From Clostridia bacterium (GTDB lineage Bacteria; Bacillota_A; Clostridia; UMGS1883; HGM11501), in assembly GCA_017536285.1 (NCBI GenBank), contig JAFXHP010000070.1, positions 1 to 10,587 of the forward strand: a stretch of DNA of 10,587 nucleotides, given 5' to 3'. The notes under the pieces are model-generated. The model was not told the origin of the DNA. It saw nothing but the letters and a program-made list of their open reading frames with translations, and made no database searches. The position numbers and the translations under genes are program-made. Shown in pieces: positions 1 to 8,475 of the stretch. How positions within the stretch are numbered: position 1 is the first letter of the stretch; the number at the start of each line of letters is the position of its first letter.

Positions 1-1468
1 CGATATCTCTTGCAACAAGCACCATTCCCTCGTCGGAAACGATTTCGGGCTTAACCATGATTCTGATCTCACGGCCGGCCTGAATAGCAAAGGACTTGTC
101 AACTCCTTCAAAGGAATTTGCGATTTCTTCAAGCTTCTGAAGACGCTTGATGTAGTTTTCAATGTTTTCTTTTCTTGCACCGGGACGAGCTGCAGAAACT
201 GCGTCTGCGGCCTGAACGATACAAGCAATAAGTGTCTGCGGCTGTACATCGCCGTGGTGTGCCTCAATGGCATGACATACATCGAAGCTTTCACCGTACT
301 TCTTGGCAATGTCTACGCCGATAGCAACGTGAGAACCTTCAATTTCGTGGTCAACTGCTTTACCCAGGTCATGAAGTAAACCTGCTCTCTTTGCGAGAGT
401 GACATCGGCACCAAGCTCTGCTGCCATAAGTCCGGAAAGGTAGGAAACCTCGATGGAGTGCATGAGCACGTTTTGTCCGTAGCTTGTTCTGTAATGGAGC
501 TTACCAAGTAACTTAACGATTTCAGGATGAAGTCCCTGAACATTCGTATCAAAGGTTGCCTGCTCACCTTCCTGCTTGATTGTGCGTTCGATTTCTTTCT
601 TGGCACGTTCAACGGTTTCTTCAATTCTTGCAGGATGAATACGACCGTCAACAATGAGTTTTTCAAGGGTTATTTTTGCGATTTCACGTCTTACGGGATC
701 AAAGCCCGAAAGGATAACTGCTTCGGGAGTATCGTCGATGATAAGATCGATACCTGTCATGGTCTCAAGGGTTCTGATGTTTCGTCCCTCACGACCGATA
801 ATTCTTCCCTTCATTTCGTCGTTGGGAAGAGCAACTACGCTGACTGTAGTTTCCGCAACATGGTCAGCTGCGCATTTCTGAAGTGCATATCCGATAATTT
901 CACGAGCTCTGGTTTCAGCATTTTCCTTTGCTTCCTGCTCGATTTCCTTAACCATGATTGCTGCTTCGTGGCGAACTTCACTTTCGAGATTTTTGAGAAG
1001 ATATTCTTTGGCTTCTTCTGCAGAGAGTCCGGAAATCTGCTCAAGCTTTGCTCTCTCTTCGTTCTGAAGGGCAATAAGCTTGTCTTTTTCAGCATCAAGA
1101 TCCTTGGATTTGAGTGCTAAGGCTTCTTCCTTTTGCTCTAAAGTCTCTGTTTTCTTGTCAAGGTTCGCTTCCTTCTGGTGAAGGCGGTTTTCCTGTTTTG
1201 AAAGCTCGCTTCGTCTTTCTTTTACTTCCTTGTCCAGTTCTGCTCTGTTTCTGTGGATTTCTTCTTTTGCCTCAAGCAAAGCTTCTTTTTTCTTGTTTTC
1301 AGCTTCTTTGGTTGCTTCATCAACAATTCTCTTAGCTTCGTCTTCGGCACTGCCTATCTCAGCTTCGGATATTTTACGATTGTATGTAATTCCGGCTTTG
1401 AACATTATGAATCCGGCGATTACAGCAATTGCTAATCCGATACCGAGGCCAATGAAAAGCTGTGTCAT
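1..1468 (-). CDS. rny: Ribonuclease Y, 3' end outside window
   Basis: Membrane-anchored endoribonuclease that starts mRNA decay in Firmicutes. The window holds 489 codons from the start; the last roughly 30 residues are missing compared with the usual length of about 520. Visible in order: a single N-terminal membrane helix (about residues 2-24, beginning [13 protein letters not shown]), a long charged coiled coil (about 30-190, rich in K, E and A), a KH RNA-binding domain with [10 protein letters not shown] at 221-230, and an HD metal-dependent phosphohydrolase domain with [12 protein letters not shown], where the catalytic pair is H366-D367. The later EAHHGDV motif is also present. The ATG at 1468 is chosen because GGAGG (1480-1484) lies 11 nt upstream and a consensus promoter lies further upstream. 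It is transcribed apart from the folD operon, whose terminator lies just before it. The frame is uninterrupted and the identification is firm from the domain order. Confidence 0.97.
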   Translation of the reverse strand, partial: MTQLFIGLGIGLAIAVIAGFIMFKAGITYNRKISEAEIGSAEDEAKRIVDEATKEAENKKKEALLEAKEEIHRNRAELDKEVKERRSELSKQENRLHQKEANLDKKTETLEQKEEALALKSKDLDAEKDKLIALQNEERAKLEQISGLSAEEAKEYLLKNLESEVRHEAAIMVKEIEQEAKENAETRAREIIGYALQKCAADHVAETTVSVVALPNDEMKGRIIGREGRNIRTLETMTGIDLIIDDTPEAVILSGFDPVRREIAKITLEKLIVDGRIHPARIEETVERAKKEIERTIKQEGEQATFDTNVQGLHPEIVKLLGKLHYRTSYGQNVLMHSIEVSYLSGLMAAELGADVTLAKRAGLLHDLGKAVDHEIEGSHVAIGVDIAKKYGESFDVCHAIEAHHGDVQPQTLIACIVQAADAVSAARPGARKENIENYIKRLQKLEEIANSFEGVDKSFAIQAGREIRIMVKPEIVSDEGMVLVARDI

Positions 1469-1554
1469 TTGTCTTTCGACCTCCTTTATATGAAACGGGG
1501 CGTTAGTTTTTAAGTGCATCTCATAAAAAAACAAATATTCCCCGTATTATATTA

Positions 1555-1583
1555 ATTGTATACTTTTTTTCATAAAATGTCAA
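1555..1583 (-). promoter_or_regulatory. Sigma-A type promoter of rny
   Basis: On the minus strand a perfect -35 TTGACA (1583-1578) is followed after exactly 17 bp by -10 TACAAT (1560-1555), which matches the consensus at five of six bases. The predicted transcription start is near 1548, giving a leader of about 80 nt before the rny ATG. I see no clear riboswitch-like fold in that leader. Confidence 0.85.
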
Positions 1584-1657
1584 GTAAAAAGGAAAATATA
1601 ATGAGGATTATTTTGAAAAAGAAATAAAAGTTTTTGAATAAGAGGATTTGCTAAATA

Positions 1658-1684
1658 AAAAATACGCCCGATGGGCGTATTTTT
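1658..1684 (-). terminator. Rho-independent terminator after folD
   Basis: The arms AATACGCCC (1661-1669) and GGGCGTATT (1673-1681) form a 9-bp stem with a 3-nt loop. They are extended by A and T runs on both sides, so it could work in both directions. It begins directly after the folD stop codon and separates the ftsK-ygiQ-folD run from rny. Confidence 0.9.
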
Positions 1685-1685
1685 A

Positions 1686-2522
1686 TTATAATTTTGCAGC
1701 TTTCAAAGTATTTTTCATAAGCATTGCAATTGTCATGGGACCGACACCGCCGGGAACGGGAGTGATTGCACCTGCGATGGGAGCGACATTATCAAAATCC
1801 ACGTCTCCGCAAAGCTTTCCGTCTTCTGTTCTGTTAATTCCTACGTCGATTACAACGGCACCGGGCTTTACCATATCGGCCGTTACGAATTTAGGCTTTC
1901 CGATTGCGGCAACTAAAATATCTGCACGGCGGGTAACTTCCTTTAAGTTTTTAGTTCTTGAATGGCAGATTGTGACGGTTCCGTTGGCGTGGAGAAGCAG
2001 CATTGCCTGAGGCTTTCCTACGATATTGCTTCTTCCTATAACGACGCATTCCTTGCCGGAAATTTCAATTCCGGATTCCTTGATAAGCTCCATAACGCCT
2101 GCGGGAGTACAGGGGAGAAAATCGTAATCGCCAATCATGATTTTACCCACATTTGCAGGGGTGAAAGCATCAACATCCTTTTTTTCGGAGATGGAGTTTA
2201 TAATCTTTTTTTCGTCTATGTGGGAGGGTAGGGGAAGTTGAACAAGTATTCCGTGGATATGCTTTGAATTATTAAGAACATCTATTAAATCAAGAAGTTC
2301 CTTTTCAGTTACATTTTCGGGGAAGGTATATTCTTCCGAATGAAAGTTGCACGCTTCGCAGGCCTTTTTTTTGTTATTTACATAAACACGGCTTGCGGGA
2401 TCATTTCCTGCGAGTATTACTGCGAGACCCGGTTTTATCCCTTTTTCCGCCAGAAGAAGAGCTTCTTTTGCCACTTCCTCCTTTATCCTTGCCGATACTT
2501 TTTTTCCGTCCAGTAACATCAT
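1686..2522 (-). CDS. folD: Bifunctional methylenetetrahydrofolate dehydrogenase/cyclohydrolase
   Basis: Cytosolic enzyme interconverting 5,10-methylene-, 5,10-methenyl- and 10-formyl-tetrahydrofolate with NADP(H), supplying one-carbon units for purine and formyl-Met-tRNA synthesis. The 278-aa length is typical of the family. Catalytic-domain residues are visible: the YxxxK motif with Y47 and K51, VQLPLP with Q95 (94-99), and D118 in KDVDAF, where most family members have KDVDGF. The cofactor domain shows the Rossmann segment [12 protein letters not shown] (160-171), and the signature PGGVGPMT lies at 257-264. The start is an ATG-ATG pair at 2522-2517; a GAAGG-type ribosome-binding site (2533-2537) lies about 10 nt upstream. 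The first 122 nt overlap the 3' end of the ygiQ-family gene in another frame, suggesting translational coupling. Last gene of the operon, directly followed by a terminator. Confidence 0.97.
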   Translation of the reverse strand: MMLLDGKKVSARIKEEVAKEALLLAEKGIKPGLAVILAGNDPASRVYVNNKKKACEACNFHSEEYTFPENVTEKELLDLIDVLNNSKHIHGILVQLPLPSHIDEKKIINSISEKKDVDAFTPANVGKIMIGDYDFLPCTPAGVMELIKESGIEISGKECVVIGRSNIVGKPQAMLLLHANGTVTICHSRTKNLKEVTRRADILVAAIGKPKFVTADMVKPGAVVIDVGINRTEDGKLCGDVDFDNVAPIAGAITPVPGGVGPMTIAMLMKNTLKAAKL

Positions 2523-4320
2523 TTTTGATAAACCTTCTTTCAGTTTTGTTTCTTATCAGACATTCGCTTCCGTTTCCGATTAAATCCTCTCGGCCGGCTT
2601 TTATCAGAGCTTTTCTCACAAGCTCATAATTTTCAGGTCTGGTATACTGCAAAAGTGCCCTTTGCATGGCTTTTTCCTCATAGGTTTTTGCAACGTACAC
2701 CTCTTTCATCGTTCTTGGGTCAAGCCCCGTGTAGAACATTGCTGTGGAAAGCGTTCCGGGAGTGGGATAAAAATCCTGCACCTGCTGAGGACGCATATTT
2801 TTGGATTTCAAATAGCAGGCAAGGTCGATTGCATCTTTTAATGTGCTTCCGGGATGGCTTGACATAAGGTAGCAGACAAGATATTGCTCTTTGCCCAGCT
2901 TTTTTGAAATATCGTAATATTTATCTGTGAATTTTTCAAAAACCTTTCGGCCGGGTTTTCCCATGTATTTAAGTACGTTATCAGAGATGTGCTCTGGTGC
3001 AACCTTAAGCTGTCCGGAAACGTGGTGTGCACAAAGCTCATGGAAAAATTCATCACTCTTGTCGTGAAGCATATAATCGTAGCGGATTCCGCTTCGGATA
3101 AACACCTTTTTTATTCCGGGAAGAGTGCGGAGCTTTCTGAGAAGCCCTAAATACTCACTCTCATCGGCGTTGACATTTTTACAGGGAGATGGAAATAAAC
3201 ACTCTCTTGTCTTGCAAGTGCCCTCTTTAAGCTGCTTTTCGCAGGCCGGATAGCGGAAGTTTGCCGTGGGGCCTCCCACATCGTGGATATACCCCTTGAA
3301 GTCGGGGTCAAAAGTCATTTTTTTCGCTTCTGTCAATATGGAGGCTTCGCTTCGGGACTGAACAATTCTGCCCTGATGCATGGTGAGTGCACAGAACGAG
3401 CATGAACCGAAACAGCCACGGGACGAGGTAATACTGAATTTCACTTCTTCAAGTCCGGGAATACCGCCAAGAGCTTTATATGATGGGTGATATTCTCTTG
3501 TGAAAGGAAGGGAATAGGTTTTATCAAGCTCACGTCTTGAAAGGGGCATTGCGGGAATGTTTTGTATAAGGTATTTATCGCCGTGTTTCTGGCATAGAGC
3601 GTGACCTCGGATAGGATCCTGCTCCTCATATTCAATCATTGCCGCTTCGGCATAGGCTCTCTTGTTGGAGGAAACTTCTTCAAAGGAAGGAAGCATTATT
3701 GCATCTTTCCTTGGCTTGTCGGAGACTATACATGTTCCCGGTATATTATCCCTTATAAATCCTTTTTCAAGGCAAGCGGCAAGCTCTAAGGTCTGTTTTT
3801 CTCCCATGCCGTAGGAAATTACATCAGCACGGCTGTCGAAAATGATGCTGCGCCTGACCTTATCGGACCAGTAATCATAGTGAGCAAATCGGCGGAGACT
3901 TGCTTCAACGCCGCCGATGACTATGGGGATGTCTCCGAAGGCCTTTCTTATAAGATTACAGTAAACTATAACGCATCTGTCGGGACGGAGGCCTGCTACG
4001 CCACCGGGAGAATAACAATCGTCTGAACGCTTTTTCTTTCCTGCAGTGTAGTGGTTGACCATGGAGTCGATAACGCCGCCGGATACCATGACACCGTAAC
4101 GGGGACGTCCAAACTTCAGGAAATCTTTTTCGTCGGAAAAGCCGGGTTGAGCCAAAATGCCCACCTTGTATCCGGCACTTTCCAATACTCTTGATATTAT
4201 TGCATGACCAAAAGAAGGGTGATCCACATAGGCATCACCCGTAACTATGAGGAAATCAAGGCTGTCCCAGCCTCGCATTTCCATGTCTTCTTTTGAAATG
4301 GGAAGAAAATTGTAGCTCAT
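2401..4320 (-). CDS. YgiQ-family radical SAM protein
   Basis: Member of the UPF0313/YgiQ radical SAM family, whose reaction is not established. Order visible in 639 aa: an N-terminal YgiQ_N-type region (about 1-290, with [16 protein letters not shown] and [20 protein letters not shown]), the radical SAM core from about 294 with the 4Fe-4S motif CFGSCSFC (C303, C307, C310), the extra cysteines C360, C369, C374 and C380 typical of this family, and a C-terminal DUF3362-like part ([20 protein letters not shown], about 515-532) ending near GREDLIG. The last 40 or so residues are a basic Lys/Ser/Gly/Arg tail that exists only because the frame runs into folD. The ATG at 4320 has AAAGGA (4332-4327) 6 nt upstream, and this site overlaps the ftsK stop codon, so the gene is co-transcribed with ftsK. 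Identity is firm; the substrate is unknown. Confidence 0.95.
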   Translation of the reverse strand: MSYNFLPISKEDMEMRGWDSLDFLIVTGDAYVDHPSFGHAIISRVLESAGYKVGILAQPGFSDEKDFLKFGRPRYGVMVSGGVIDSMVNHYTAGKKKRSDDCYSPGGVAGLRPDRCVIVYCNLIRKAFGDIPIVIGGVEASLRRFAHYDYWSDKVRRSIIFDSRADVISYGMGEKQTLELAACLEKGFIRDNIPGTCIVSDKPRKDAIMLPSFEEVSSNKRAYAEAAMIEYEEQDPIRGHALCQKHGDKYLIQNIPAMPLSRRELDKTYSLPFTREYHPSYKALGGIPGLEEVKFSITSSRGCFGSCSFCALTMHQGRIVQSRSEASILTEAKKMTFDPDFKGYIHDVGGPTANFRYPACEKQLKEGTCKTRECLFPSPCKNVNADESEYLGLLRKLRTLPGIKKVFIRSGIRYDYMLHDKSDEFFHELCAHHVSGQLKVAPEHISDNVLKYMGKPGRKVFEKFTDKYYDISKKLGKEQYLVCYLMSSHPGSTLKDAIDLACYLKSKNMRPQQVQDFYPTPGTLSTAMFYTGLDPRTMKEVYVAKTYEEKAMQRALLQYTRPENYELVRKALIKAGREDLIGNGSECLIRNKTERRFIKNDVTGRKKSIGKDKGGSGKRSSSSGGKRDKTGSRSNTRRK

Positions 4321-4330
4321 AATCTGTCCT

Positions 4331-6994
4331 TTAAATATTTGACGGAGGAAGGATTATATCACCTTCATCGTCCTCGTCATCATCAGGAATATATGAATTT
4401 CCGGTATGGTATTCCGATGTGCCGGGGATGATTACATCTCCATCTGTTTCGTCTTCTTGAGTTTCCTTGGCTCCGTTTAAGCCTGTGCCTTCAAGCATTG
4501 CAAGATATTCGGCTTTGGTAACAAGTACACGGCGGGGTTTGCTGCCTTCGGAAGGTCCTACTATTCCGCGGGCTTCCATCTGGTCAACAAGTCTGCCTGC
4601 ACGGGCATAGCCGACAGAAAGCTTTCGCTGAACCAATGATACAGAGGCCTGTCCCGAATCAATAACAATTTCAATAGCCTGGGGAAGAAGAGAATCAGCT
4701 TCTTTTGCTTCATCTTCTTCAGGGCTGTCGGAGGAGCCTTCGCCTGCCTTTTCAAGCTGCTCTAAAACATCTTCGTCGTAAACTGCCTCGGAATCTTTTT
4801 TTACAAATTCAACAAGTCTTTCAACTTCCTCATCGGAAATGAAAGCACCCTGAACTCTGGTGGGCTTATTTGCACCCATGGGATAATAAAGCATATCGCC
4901 ACGACCAAGAAGCTTTTCTGCACCGTTGGTATCAAGTATTGTACGGGAGTCAATATAGCTCGACACCGCAAAAGCTATTCTTGAAGGGATGTTGGCCTTG
5001 ATTACACCTGTGATGACGTTTACCGAAGGCCTCTGCGTTGCAATTACAAGATGCATGCCCGCAGCTCTAGCAAGCTGTGCGAGACGGCATATGTAGGTTT
5101 CAACATCTTTCGGAGCTACCATCATAAGGTCGGCAAGCTCGTCTATTATTATAACTATCTGGGGAAGGCGGGGTCTGCCTTCCTTTTCCATGAGAGCGTT
5201 ATAGCCTTTTAAGTCACGAACACCTTCGTCTGCAAAGAATTTATAACGTGTTGTCATTTCCTGAACTGCCCAGTTAAGGCTTCCTGCTGCTTTTCTCGGG
5301 TCTGTAACAACGGGAATCAGAAGATGGGGGATGCCGTTGTAAACGCTTAACTCAACAACCTTGGGGTCAATCATGATAAGCTTTACTTCGTTTGGTGATG
5401 CCTTATACAAAATGCTGGCAATAAGTGAGTTTATGCACACGCTCTTACCTGAGCCGGTGGCACCTGCGATTAATACATGGGGCATTTTTGCAATGTCGCC
5501 TACTATGCATTTACCTGCTATATCACGGCCGAGAGCAATGGATAATTTGGATTTGCTTTCGGCAAATTCTTTGGATTCAAGAACATCACGGGCTGAAACT
5601 GTTGCAACGCTGTCATTGGGGATTTCAATTCCGATAGCGGCTTTTCCGGGGATGGGAGCTTCAATTCTTACTGCTGTCGCGGCAAGGCTCAATGCAATGT
5701 CATCAGCAAGGCTTGTTATCTTGCTGACTCTTACACCTGCTGTGGGTTGAAGCTCAAAACGTGTGATGGCGGGACCTTTACTTATTTCAAGCACTTTAAC
5801 GTCGATGTTAAAACTCTTTAAGGTCTCCACAAGCTTTACTGAAAGTTCACGGAGAGCCTGAGGATTAGTTCTGTCATTTCCGGGATCCACGTTATTAAGC
5901 AATGTTGTTTCCGGGAAAGTATAGGGGATTTCAACATTTTCGCGGTTGATTTCCACCTGTATTTCACCTTCAAGGCGTTTGGGTTTTACAATTACTTCAC
6001 CTTCAGGAAGATCTTCGCTCTCAATGGTGTCGGGGGTTATGATGTCGGTATCAACAGGAGTTTCCTTCGGAGGAGTAAAGGGTTTTATAGGTTTTTCTCT
6101 TTTTTCTGTATAGATGTTTATTTCGGCATCTTCGGCTTTTGCAGTAGTTTCGCCGGTTCTGGGAAGTTTTTCCACAGCATCGGGCAGGCTCTCGTAAGAA
6201 GAAACGGTTTCTCCTGGAACAATGTCTTCTGCAGCATCTGTGAAACGGTTCCTCTTTTTCTTTTTTGAAACATCCTCTGTTACGGGGTGATTGGGAACAG
6301 TTTCGGAAATGGGCTCTTCGTCTGCTTTTCTTCTTCCGCTTTCCCTTGATTTTCTCACCAAAGAGGCGATTTTCTTGGTGATGACAAAGTCAGTCATGGC
6401 TATAAATGATATAAGCATAATGGCGATTATTATTATAGAAGCACCTGTCTGCTTGGCAAGAAATACCAAAGGGAAGCCTATAAGTGAACCTATAACACCT
6501 CCACCTAAGTTTTTTGTTGCTTCCGTCCAGAACGAAACAATATTAAAGCCAGGGAATCTTGGAGCGTACTGAAACACATAAAAAAGTGCTGAAAGGCAAA
6601 ATGTGAATACAGCTCCGGAAATATACACCGAGCTGTTTGATTTTTCGGAATTTCTGGTTTTTACAATATAGAGGCCTGCTGCAATGCATAAAGCAGGGAG
6701 AATATAGGCGACAGGACCGAAAAGTCCCATAAAAAGCCATTTTATGATTACACCGAGGTGGCCTATGATAGAAGAGCCTGTTATTTTACCTACGGTTGAA
6801 GTAGCTTCATTTTCAAGCAGACTTGTTCCGTATATGCCTAAAATAAGCAAAATTGAAGCAAAGAAAAGTGCAATAAAAGCAATTTCCTTTTTTGTACTTG
6901 CCGGCATAGAAGTTTTTTTTGCTTTTTCTTCAGGTGCGGTTGATTTAGTGTTTTTTTCAGGTTCTTTTTTCAATATTCTTCTCTGCTGAGCCAA
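4331..6994 (-). CDS. ftsK: DNA translocase FtsK/SpoIIIE family
   Basis: Membrane-anchored hexameric ATPase that pumps chromosomal DNA through the division or sporulation septum. In 887 aa: a basic N-terminus, about four membrane helices (roughly 37-57, 80-112, 122-143, 165-205), a Pro/Glu-rich cytoplasmic linker (210-345), the alpha/beta motor with Walker A GATGSGKS (511-518) and Walker B IVIIIDEL (613-620, D618/E619), the TQRPS motif (653-657), and a C-terminal winged-helix gamma domain that reads DNA polarity signals (about 768-826, with [22 protein letters not shown]). A 60-residue acidic tail follows gamma (DDDEDDEGD near 871-879), which is unusual since many homologues stop there. The start is TTG (6994-6992), supported by GGAGGT (7007-7002) at 7-nt spacing. 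The gene sits 27 bp after uppP. I cannot tell FtsK from SpoIIIE function by sequence alone. Confidence 0.96.
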   Translation of the reverse strand: MAQQRRILKKEPEKNTKSTAPEEKAKKTSMPASTKKEIAFIALFFASILLILGIYGTSLLENEATSTVGKITGSSIIGHLGVIIKWLFMGLFGPVAYILPALCIAAGLYIVKTRNSEKSNSSVYISGAVFTFCLSALFYVFQYAPRFPGFNIVSFWTEATKNLGGGVIGSLIGFPLVFLAKQTGASIIIIAIMLISFIAMTDFVITKKIASLVRKSRESGRRKADEEPISETVPNHPVTEDVSKKKKRNRFTDAAEDIVPGETVSSYESLPDAVEKLPRTGETTAKAEDAEINIYTEKREKPIKPFTPPKETPVDTDIITPDTIESEDLPEGEVIVKPKRLEGEIQVEINRENVEIPYTFPETTLLNNVDPGNDRTNPQALRELSVKLVETLKSFNIDVKVLEISKGPAITRFELQPTAGVRVSKITSLADDIALSLAATAVRIEAPIPGKAAIGIEIPNDSVATVSARDVLESKEFAESKSKLSIALGRDIAGKCIVGDIAKMPHVLIAGATGSGKSVCINSLIASILYKASPNEVKLIMIDPKVVELSVYNGIPHLLIPVVTDPRKAAGSLNWAVQEMTTRYKFFADEGVRDLKGYNALMEKEGRPRLPQIVIIIDELADLMMVAPKDVETYICRLAQLARAAGMHLVIATQRPSVNVITGVIKANIPSRIAFAVSSYIDSRTILDTNGAEKLLGRGDMLYYPMGANKPTRVQGAFISDEEVERLVEFVKKDSEAVYDEDVLEQLEKAGEGSSDSPEEDEAKEADSLLPQAIEIVIDSGQASVSLVQRKLSVGYARAGRLVDQMEARGIVGPSEGSKPRRVLVTKAEYLAMLEGTGLNGAKETQEDETDGDVIIPGTSEYHTGNSYIPDDDEDDEGDIILPPSNI

Positions 6995-7021
6995 GGTTAT
7001 TACCTCCGTTAAGTTTTTATC

Positions 7022-7855
7022 TTACAGTATTAAACATAACTGCCAAATGATTACGGCAAGGCCGACGGTGAGGCAGTAATATGAAAAATATCTGAATTTG
7101 TTTCCTGTGAAAAGTTTAATCATAAATCTTATTGAAAGATATCCCGATATTGCGGCGATTATCATGCCGAAAAGAGTGGGGCCGATTAATGGTGCCTCTG
7201 CGGCACCTGTTAAAATATCTATGATGTCAAAGAGTGCAGAACCTAAAATTACGGGAATAGACATTATGAAAGAAAATTTAACTGCAAAGGCTCTGTCAAA
7301 TCCGGCGAGGAATGCACCGGTTACGGTGCTTCCGCTTCTTGATATACCGGGAAGGATGGCAAATCCCTGGAAAAGACCGGGAATGATTGAATCCTTAAGC
7401 TTTGCGTTTTCAAGTGTAATGGTTCCGCTTTTAAGTCTGCTGCTTATAATCATTTCTATCGCTGTTATTATAAGGGCAAAACCGACAAAGATAAGGGGAA
7501 GGGTTTCGATGGCATCACCGAGCAAAAATCCTACTAAAGCAGCGGGAACAGATGCGATGATGACTAAAATGACAAATTTCTGATTTGTATTTTTGTTAAG
7601 GTCAACCTGCCTTTTGAATATGTCACGAACAAGAGAGAAAAATCCTGTTATCAAATCCAAGATATCTTTGTAATATACTGCAAAAACAGCAATTAAAGTT
7701 GCCAGATGCAAAAGAATATCGTATGTAAGACCCAAGTCGGCAAAGCTTTCTCCCAGTATTTCTTTGAAAATAGCAAGATGCCCCGAGCTTGAAACGGGAA
7801 GAAATTCGGTCAGACCCTGAACCAGACCTAAAATACCGTATTTTAAATAATTCAT
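7022..7855 (-). CDS. uppP: Undecaprenyl-diphosphatase
   Basis: BacA/UppP integral membrane enzyme that dephosphorylates undecaprenyl diphosphate to recycle the lipid carrier for peptidoglycan and other envelope polymers; it can give bacitracin resistance. The 277-aa length is standard. Both family motifs are intact: QGLTEFLPVSSSGHL (13-27, with E17, S22-S24 and H26) and PGISRSG (169-175, with R173). The rest is hydrophobic and fits about eight membrane segments, consistent with the family. The ATG at 7855 has AAGGAG (7869-7864) at 8-nt spacing, which overlaps the stop of the preceding 73-aa gene. It lies 27 bp before ftsK, so wall-precursor recycling and division are likely expressed together. 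Confidence 0.97.
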   Translation of the reverse strand: MNYLKYGILGLVQGLTEFLPVSSSGHLAIFKEILGESFADLGLTYDILLHLATLIAVFAVYYKDILDLITGFFSLVRDIFKRQVDLNKNTNQKFVILVIIASVPAALVGFLLGDAIETLPLIFVGFALIITAIEMIISSRLKSGTITLENAKLKDSIIPGLFQGFAILPGISRSGSTVTGAFLAGFDRAFAVKFSFIMSIPVILGSALFDIIDILTGAAEAPLIGPTLFGMIIAAISGYLSIRFMIKLFTGNKFRYFSYYCLTVGLAVIIWQLCLIL

Positions 7856-7867
7856 AATATAATCTCC

Positions 7868-8089
7868 TTACAGCTTAAAATCTTCTTCGGAAAGAGTGGT
7901 TTTGAAAGAGCGGAGTTTTTTTGGCTTTATTGAAAGTAAATCTGTTTTGAAATGGCGGCAAGAATCATCAGTTTTTTTAAGTCCGTGCTTTCGGCATATT
8001 ACAATGTCTCCATCGGGAAGCTCTTTTGAGTATATGCAGTTAAGGCACATTTTATAGTCCGAAATATCATAGCCTTTGATTTTTTTCAT
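7868..8089 (-). CDS. Small four-cysteine, probably zinc-binding protein
   Basis: A 73-aa soluble, basic protein without a signal peptide or membrane helix. Its core is CLNC (C15, C18), then ICRKHG (C32), then DDSCRHF (C44). This spacing (CxxC, 13 residues, C, 11 residues, C) looks like a small zinc-ribbon-like site and resembles uncharacterised clostridial proteins whose pattern ends CxxF followed by a Lys/Pro-rich stretch; here the matching tail is SIKPKKLRSF. No function is known to me. The start is well supported: ATG at 8089 preceded by GGGAGGAG (8103-8096) at 6-nt spacing. It is the first gene of the operon, and its stop codon overlaps the uppP ribosome-binding site, so it is almost certainly translated together with uppP. 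Confidence 0.82.
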   Translation of the reverse strand: MKKIKGYDISDYKMCLNCIYSKELPDGDIVICRKHGLKKTDDSCRHFKTDLLSIKPKKLRSFKTTLSEEDFKL

Positions 8090-8121
8090 TGAAAACTCCT
8101 CCCTTTTAATCTTAATATAAT

Positions 8122-8150
8122 ATTATATCATTTAAAGTAAGAAAAATAAA
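8122..8150 (-). promoter_or_regulatory. Extended -10 promoter of the uppP-ftsK-folD operon
   Basis: On the minus strand TGATATAAT gives a perfect -10 TATAAT (8127-8122) with the TGn extension directly upstream. The -35 position at 17 bp holds only TTTATT (8150-8145), a three-of-six match, which is typical of promoters that rely on the extended -10. It lies about 20 nt above the first ribosome-binding site and diverges from the tRNA promoter. Confidence 0.6.
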
Positions 8151-8179
8151 GAGTTTTTTTAAAAAACTTCAATCCTGTC

Positions 8180-8208
8180 TTGACAAAAAGATGTTGCTGG
8201 GGTAAAAT
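8180..8208 (+). promoter_or_regulatory. Promoter of tRNA-Arg
   Basis: A perfect -35 TTGACA (8180-8185), a 17-bp spacer, and -10 TAAAAT (8203-8208, five of six). The -10 ends 9 nt before the first tRNA base, so the primary transcript has almost no 5' leader, as is common for single tRNA genes. Confidence 0.85.
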
Positions 8209-8217
8209 ATCTAATAT

Positions 8218-8294
8218 GTCGTTATAGCTCAGCAGGATAGAGCGACCGCCTCCTAAGCGGTAGGTCGGAGGTTCGAATCCTCTTAGCGACGCCA
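8218..8294 (+). tRNA. tRNA-Arg, anticodon CCU
   Basis: A 77-nt cloverleaf folds by eye. The acceptor stem GTCGTTA pairs with TAGCGAC; the D arm is GCTC/GAGC; the anticodon stem ACCGC/GCGGT encloses loop CTCCTAA with anticodon CCT (8252-8254); the variable loop is AGGTC; the T arm is GGAGG-TTCGAAT-CCTCT. The discriminator is G and CCA (8292-8294) is genomically encoded. It decodes AGG. The gene has its own promoter and terminator. Its 3' end is copied again downstream (8413-8432), a pattern typical of tRNA genes used as integration targets. Confidence 0.97.
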
Positions 8295-8298
8295 AAGA

Positions 8299-8324
8299 AA
8301 AGCCACCCGCAAGGGTGGTTTTTG
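8299..8324 (+). terminator. Terminator T1 after tRNA-Arg
   Basis: CCACCC (8303-8308), a GCAA tetraloop, GGGTGG (8313-8318), then TTTTT. It begins 8 nt after the tRNA CCA. The same 24 nt (8295-8318) occur inverted at 8714-8691. Confidence 0.88.
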
Positions 8325-8340
8325 TTTGGAAATGAATGGA

Positions 8341-8350
8341 GATTCGAACC
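8341..8350 (-). repeat. Inverted copy of the tRNA T-loop core
   Basis: On the minus strand these bases read GGTTCGAATC, identical to the T-loop core of the tRNA at 8270-8279. The flanks (CCA before, TCC after) differ from the tRNA. Ten bases is short, but the position between two copies of the tRNA 3' end makes it worth marking. It could also be chance. Confidence 0.45.
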
Positions 8351-8358
8351 TGGGCATA

Positions 8359-8378
8359 GGATTTTTTCAAAAAAATCC
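8359..8378. repeat. Hairpin between the tRNA 3'-end copies
   Basis: GGATTTTT (8359-8366) pairs with AAAAATCC (8371-8378) around a TCAA loop. It has no obvious role. It is one of two hairpins filling the spacer between the tRNA 3' end and its downstream copy. Confidence 0.7.
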
Positions 8379-8382
8379 GAAG

Positions 8383-8410
8383 GCTTCGTTATATTTCAAA
8401 ACAACGAAGC
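8383..8410. repeat. Second hairpin between the tRNA 3'-end copies
   Basis: GCTTCGTT (8383-8390) pairs with AACGAAGC (8403-8410) with a 12-nt loop that contains TTTCA, the core of the separator seen in the hairpin array downstream. The arms also carry the CTTCG/CGAAG motif common to most array hairpins. It ends 2 nt before the copied tRNA end. Confidence 0.7.
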
Positions 8411-8412
8411 GA

Positions 8413-8432
8413 GAATCCTCTTAGCGACGCCA
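8413..8432 (+). repeat. Second copy of the tRNA-Arg 3' end (att-like)
   Basis: Twenty bases, starting GAATCCTCTT and ending GACGCCA, are identical to 8275-8294, which is the T-arm 3' half, acceptor 3' strand, discriminator and CCA of the tRNA. The copies are 138 bp apart in direct orientation. The rest of a tRNA is absent here, so this is not a second gene. Such duplications are the normal footprint of tyrosine-recombinase integration into a tRNA 3' end. No integrase is present in the 118-bp spacer, so this may be a scar or part of a larger repeat family. Confidence 0.85.
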
Positions 8433-8472
8433 GAAAAAGCGACAGTAATCGACAGATTTCTGTCGCTTTTTC
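8433..8472 (+). terminator. Terminator-like hairpin T2 after the tRNA-end copy
   Basis: GAAAAAGCGACAG (8433-8445) pairs perfectly with CTGTCGCTTTTTC (8460-8472), with a 14-nt loop that repeats CGACAG. The A and T runs lie at the outer ends of the stem, as in bidirectional terminators. It follows the copied tRNA end directly, as T1 follows the real tRNA, so the pair tRNA end plus terminator is duplicated in layout although the terminator sequence differs. Confidence 0.7.
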
Positions 8473-8475
8473 AAC

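Noticed and set aside
527..1120. 197-codon plus-strand frame opposite rny
   Set aside because: It is an antisense shadow of the conserved RNase Y coding frame, Phe/Cys-rich, and lacks a ribosome-binding site.
8152..8168. T7/A6 palindrome in the leader between the divergent promoters
   Set aside because: It is composed almost only of an A and a T run with no GC clamp, so it gives little support as a terminator or operator.
8128..8370. 80-codon minus-strand frame across the tRNA (contains GFEPPTYRLGGGRSILLSY)
   Set aside because: This is the antisense reading of the tRNA-Arg gene, a well-known type of false ORF. It has no ribosome-binding site and overlaps two promoters.
8413..8432. Second tRNA gene
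   Set aside because: Only the 3' end is present; there is no D arm, anticodon arm or 5' acceptor strand upstream.
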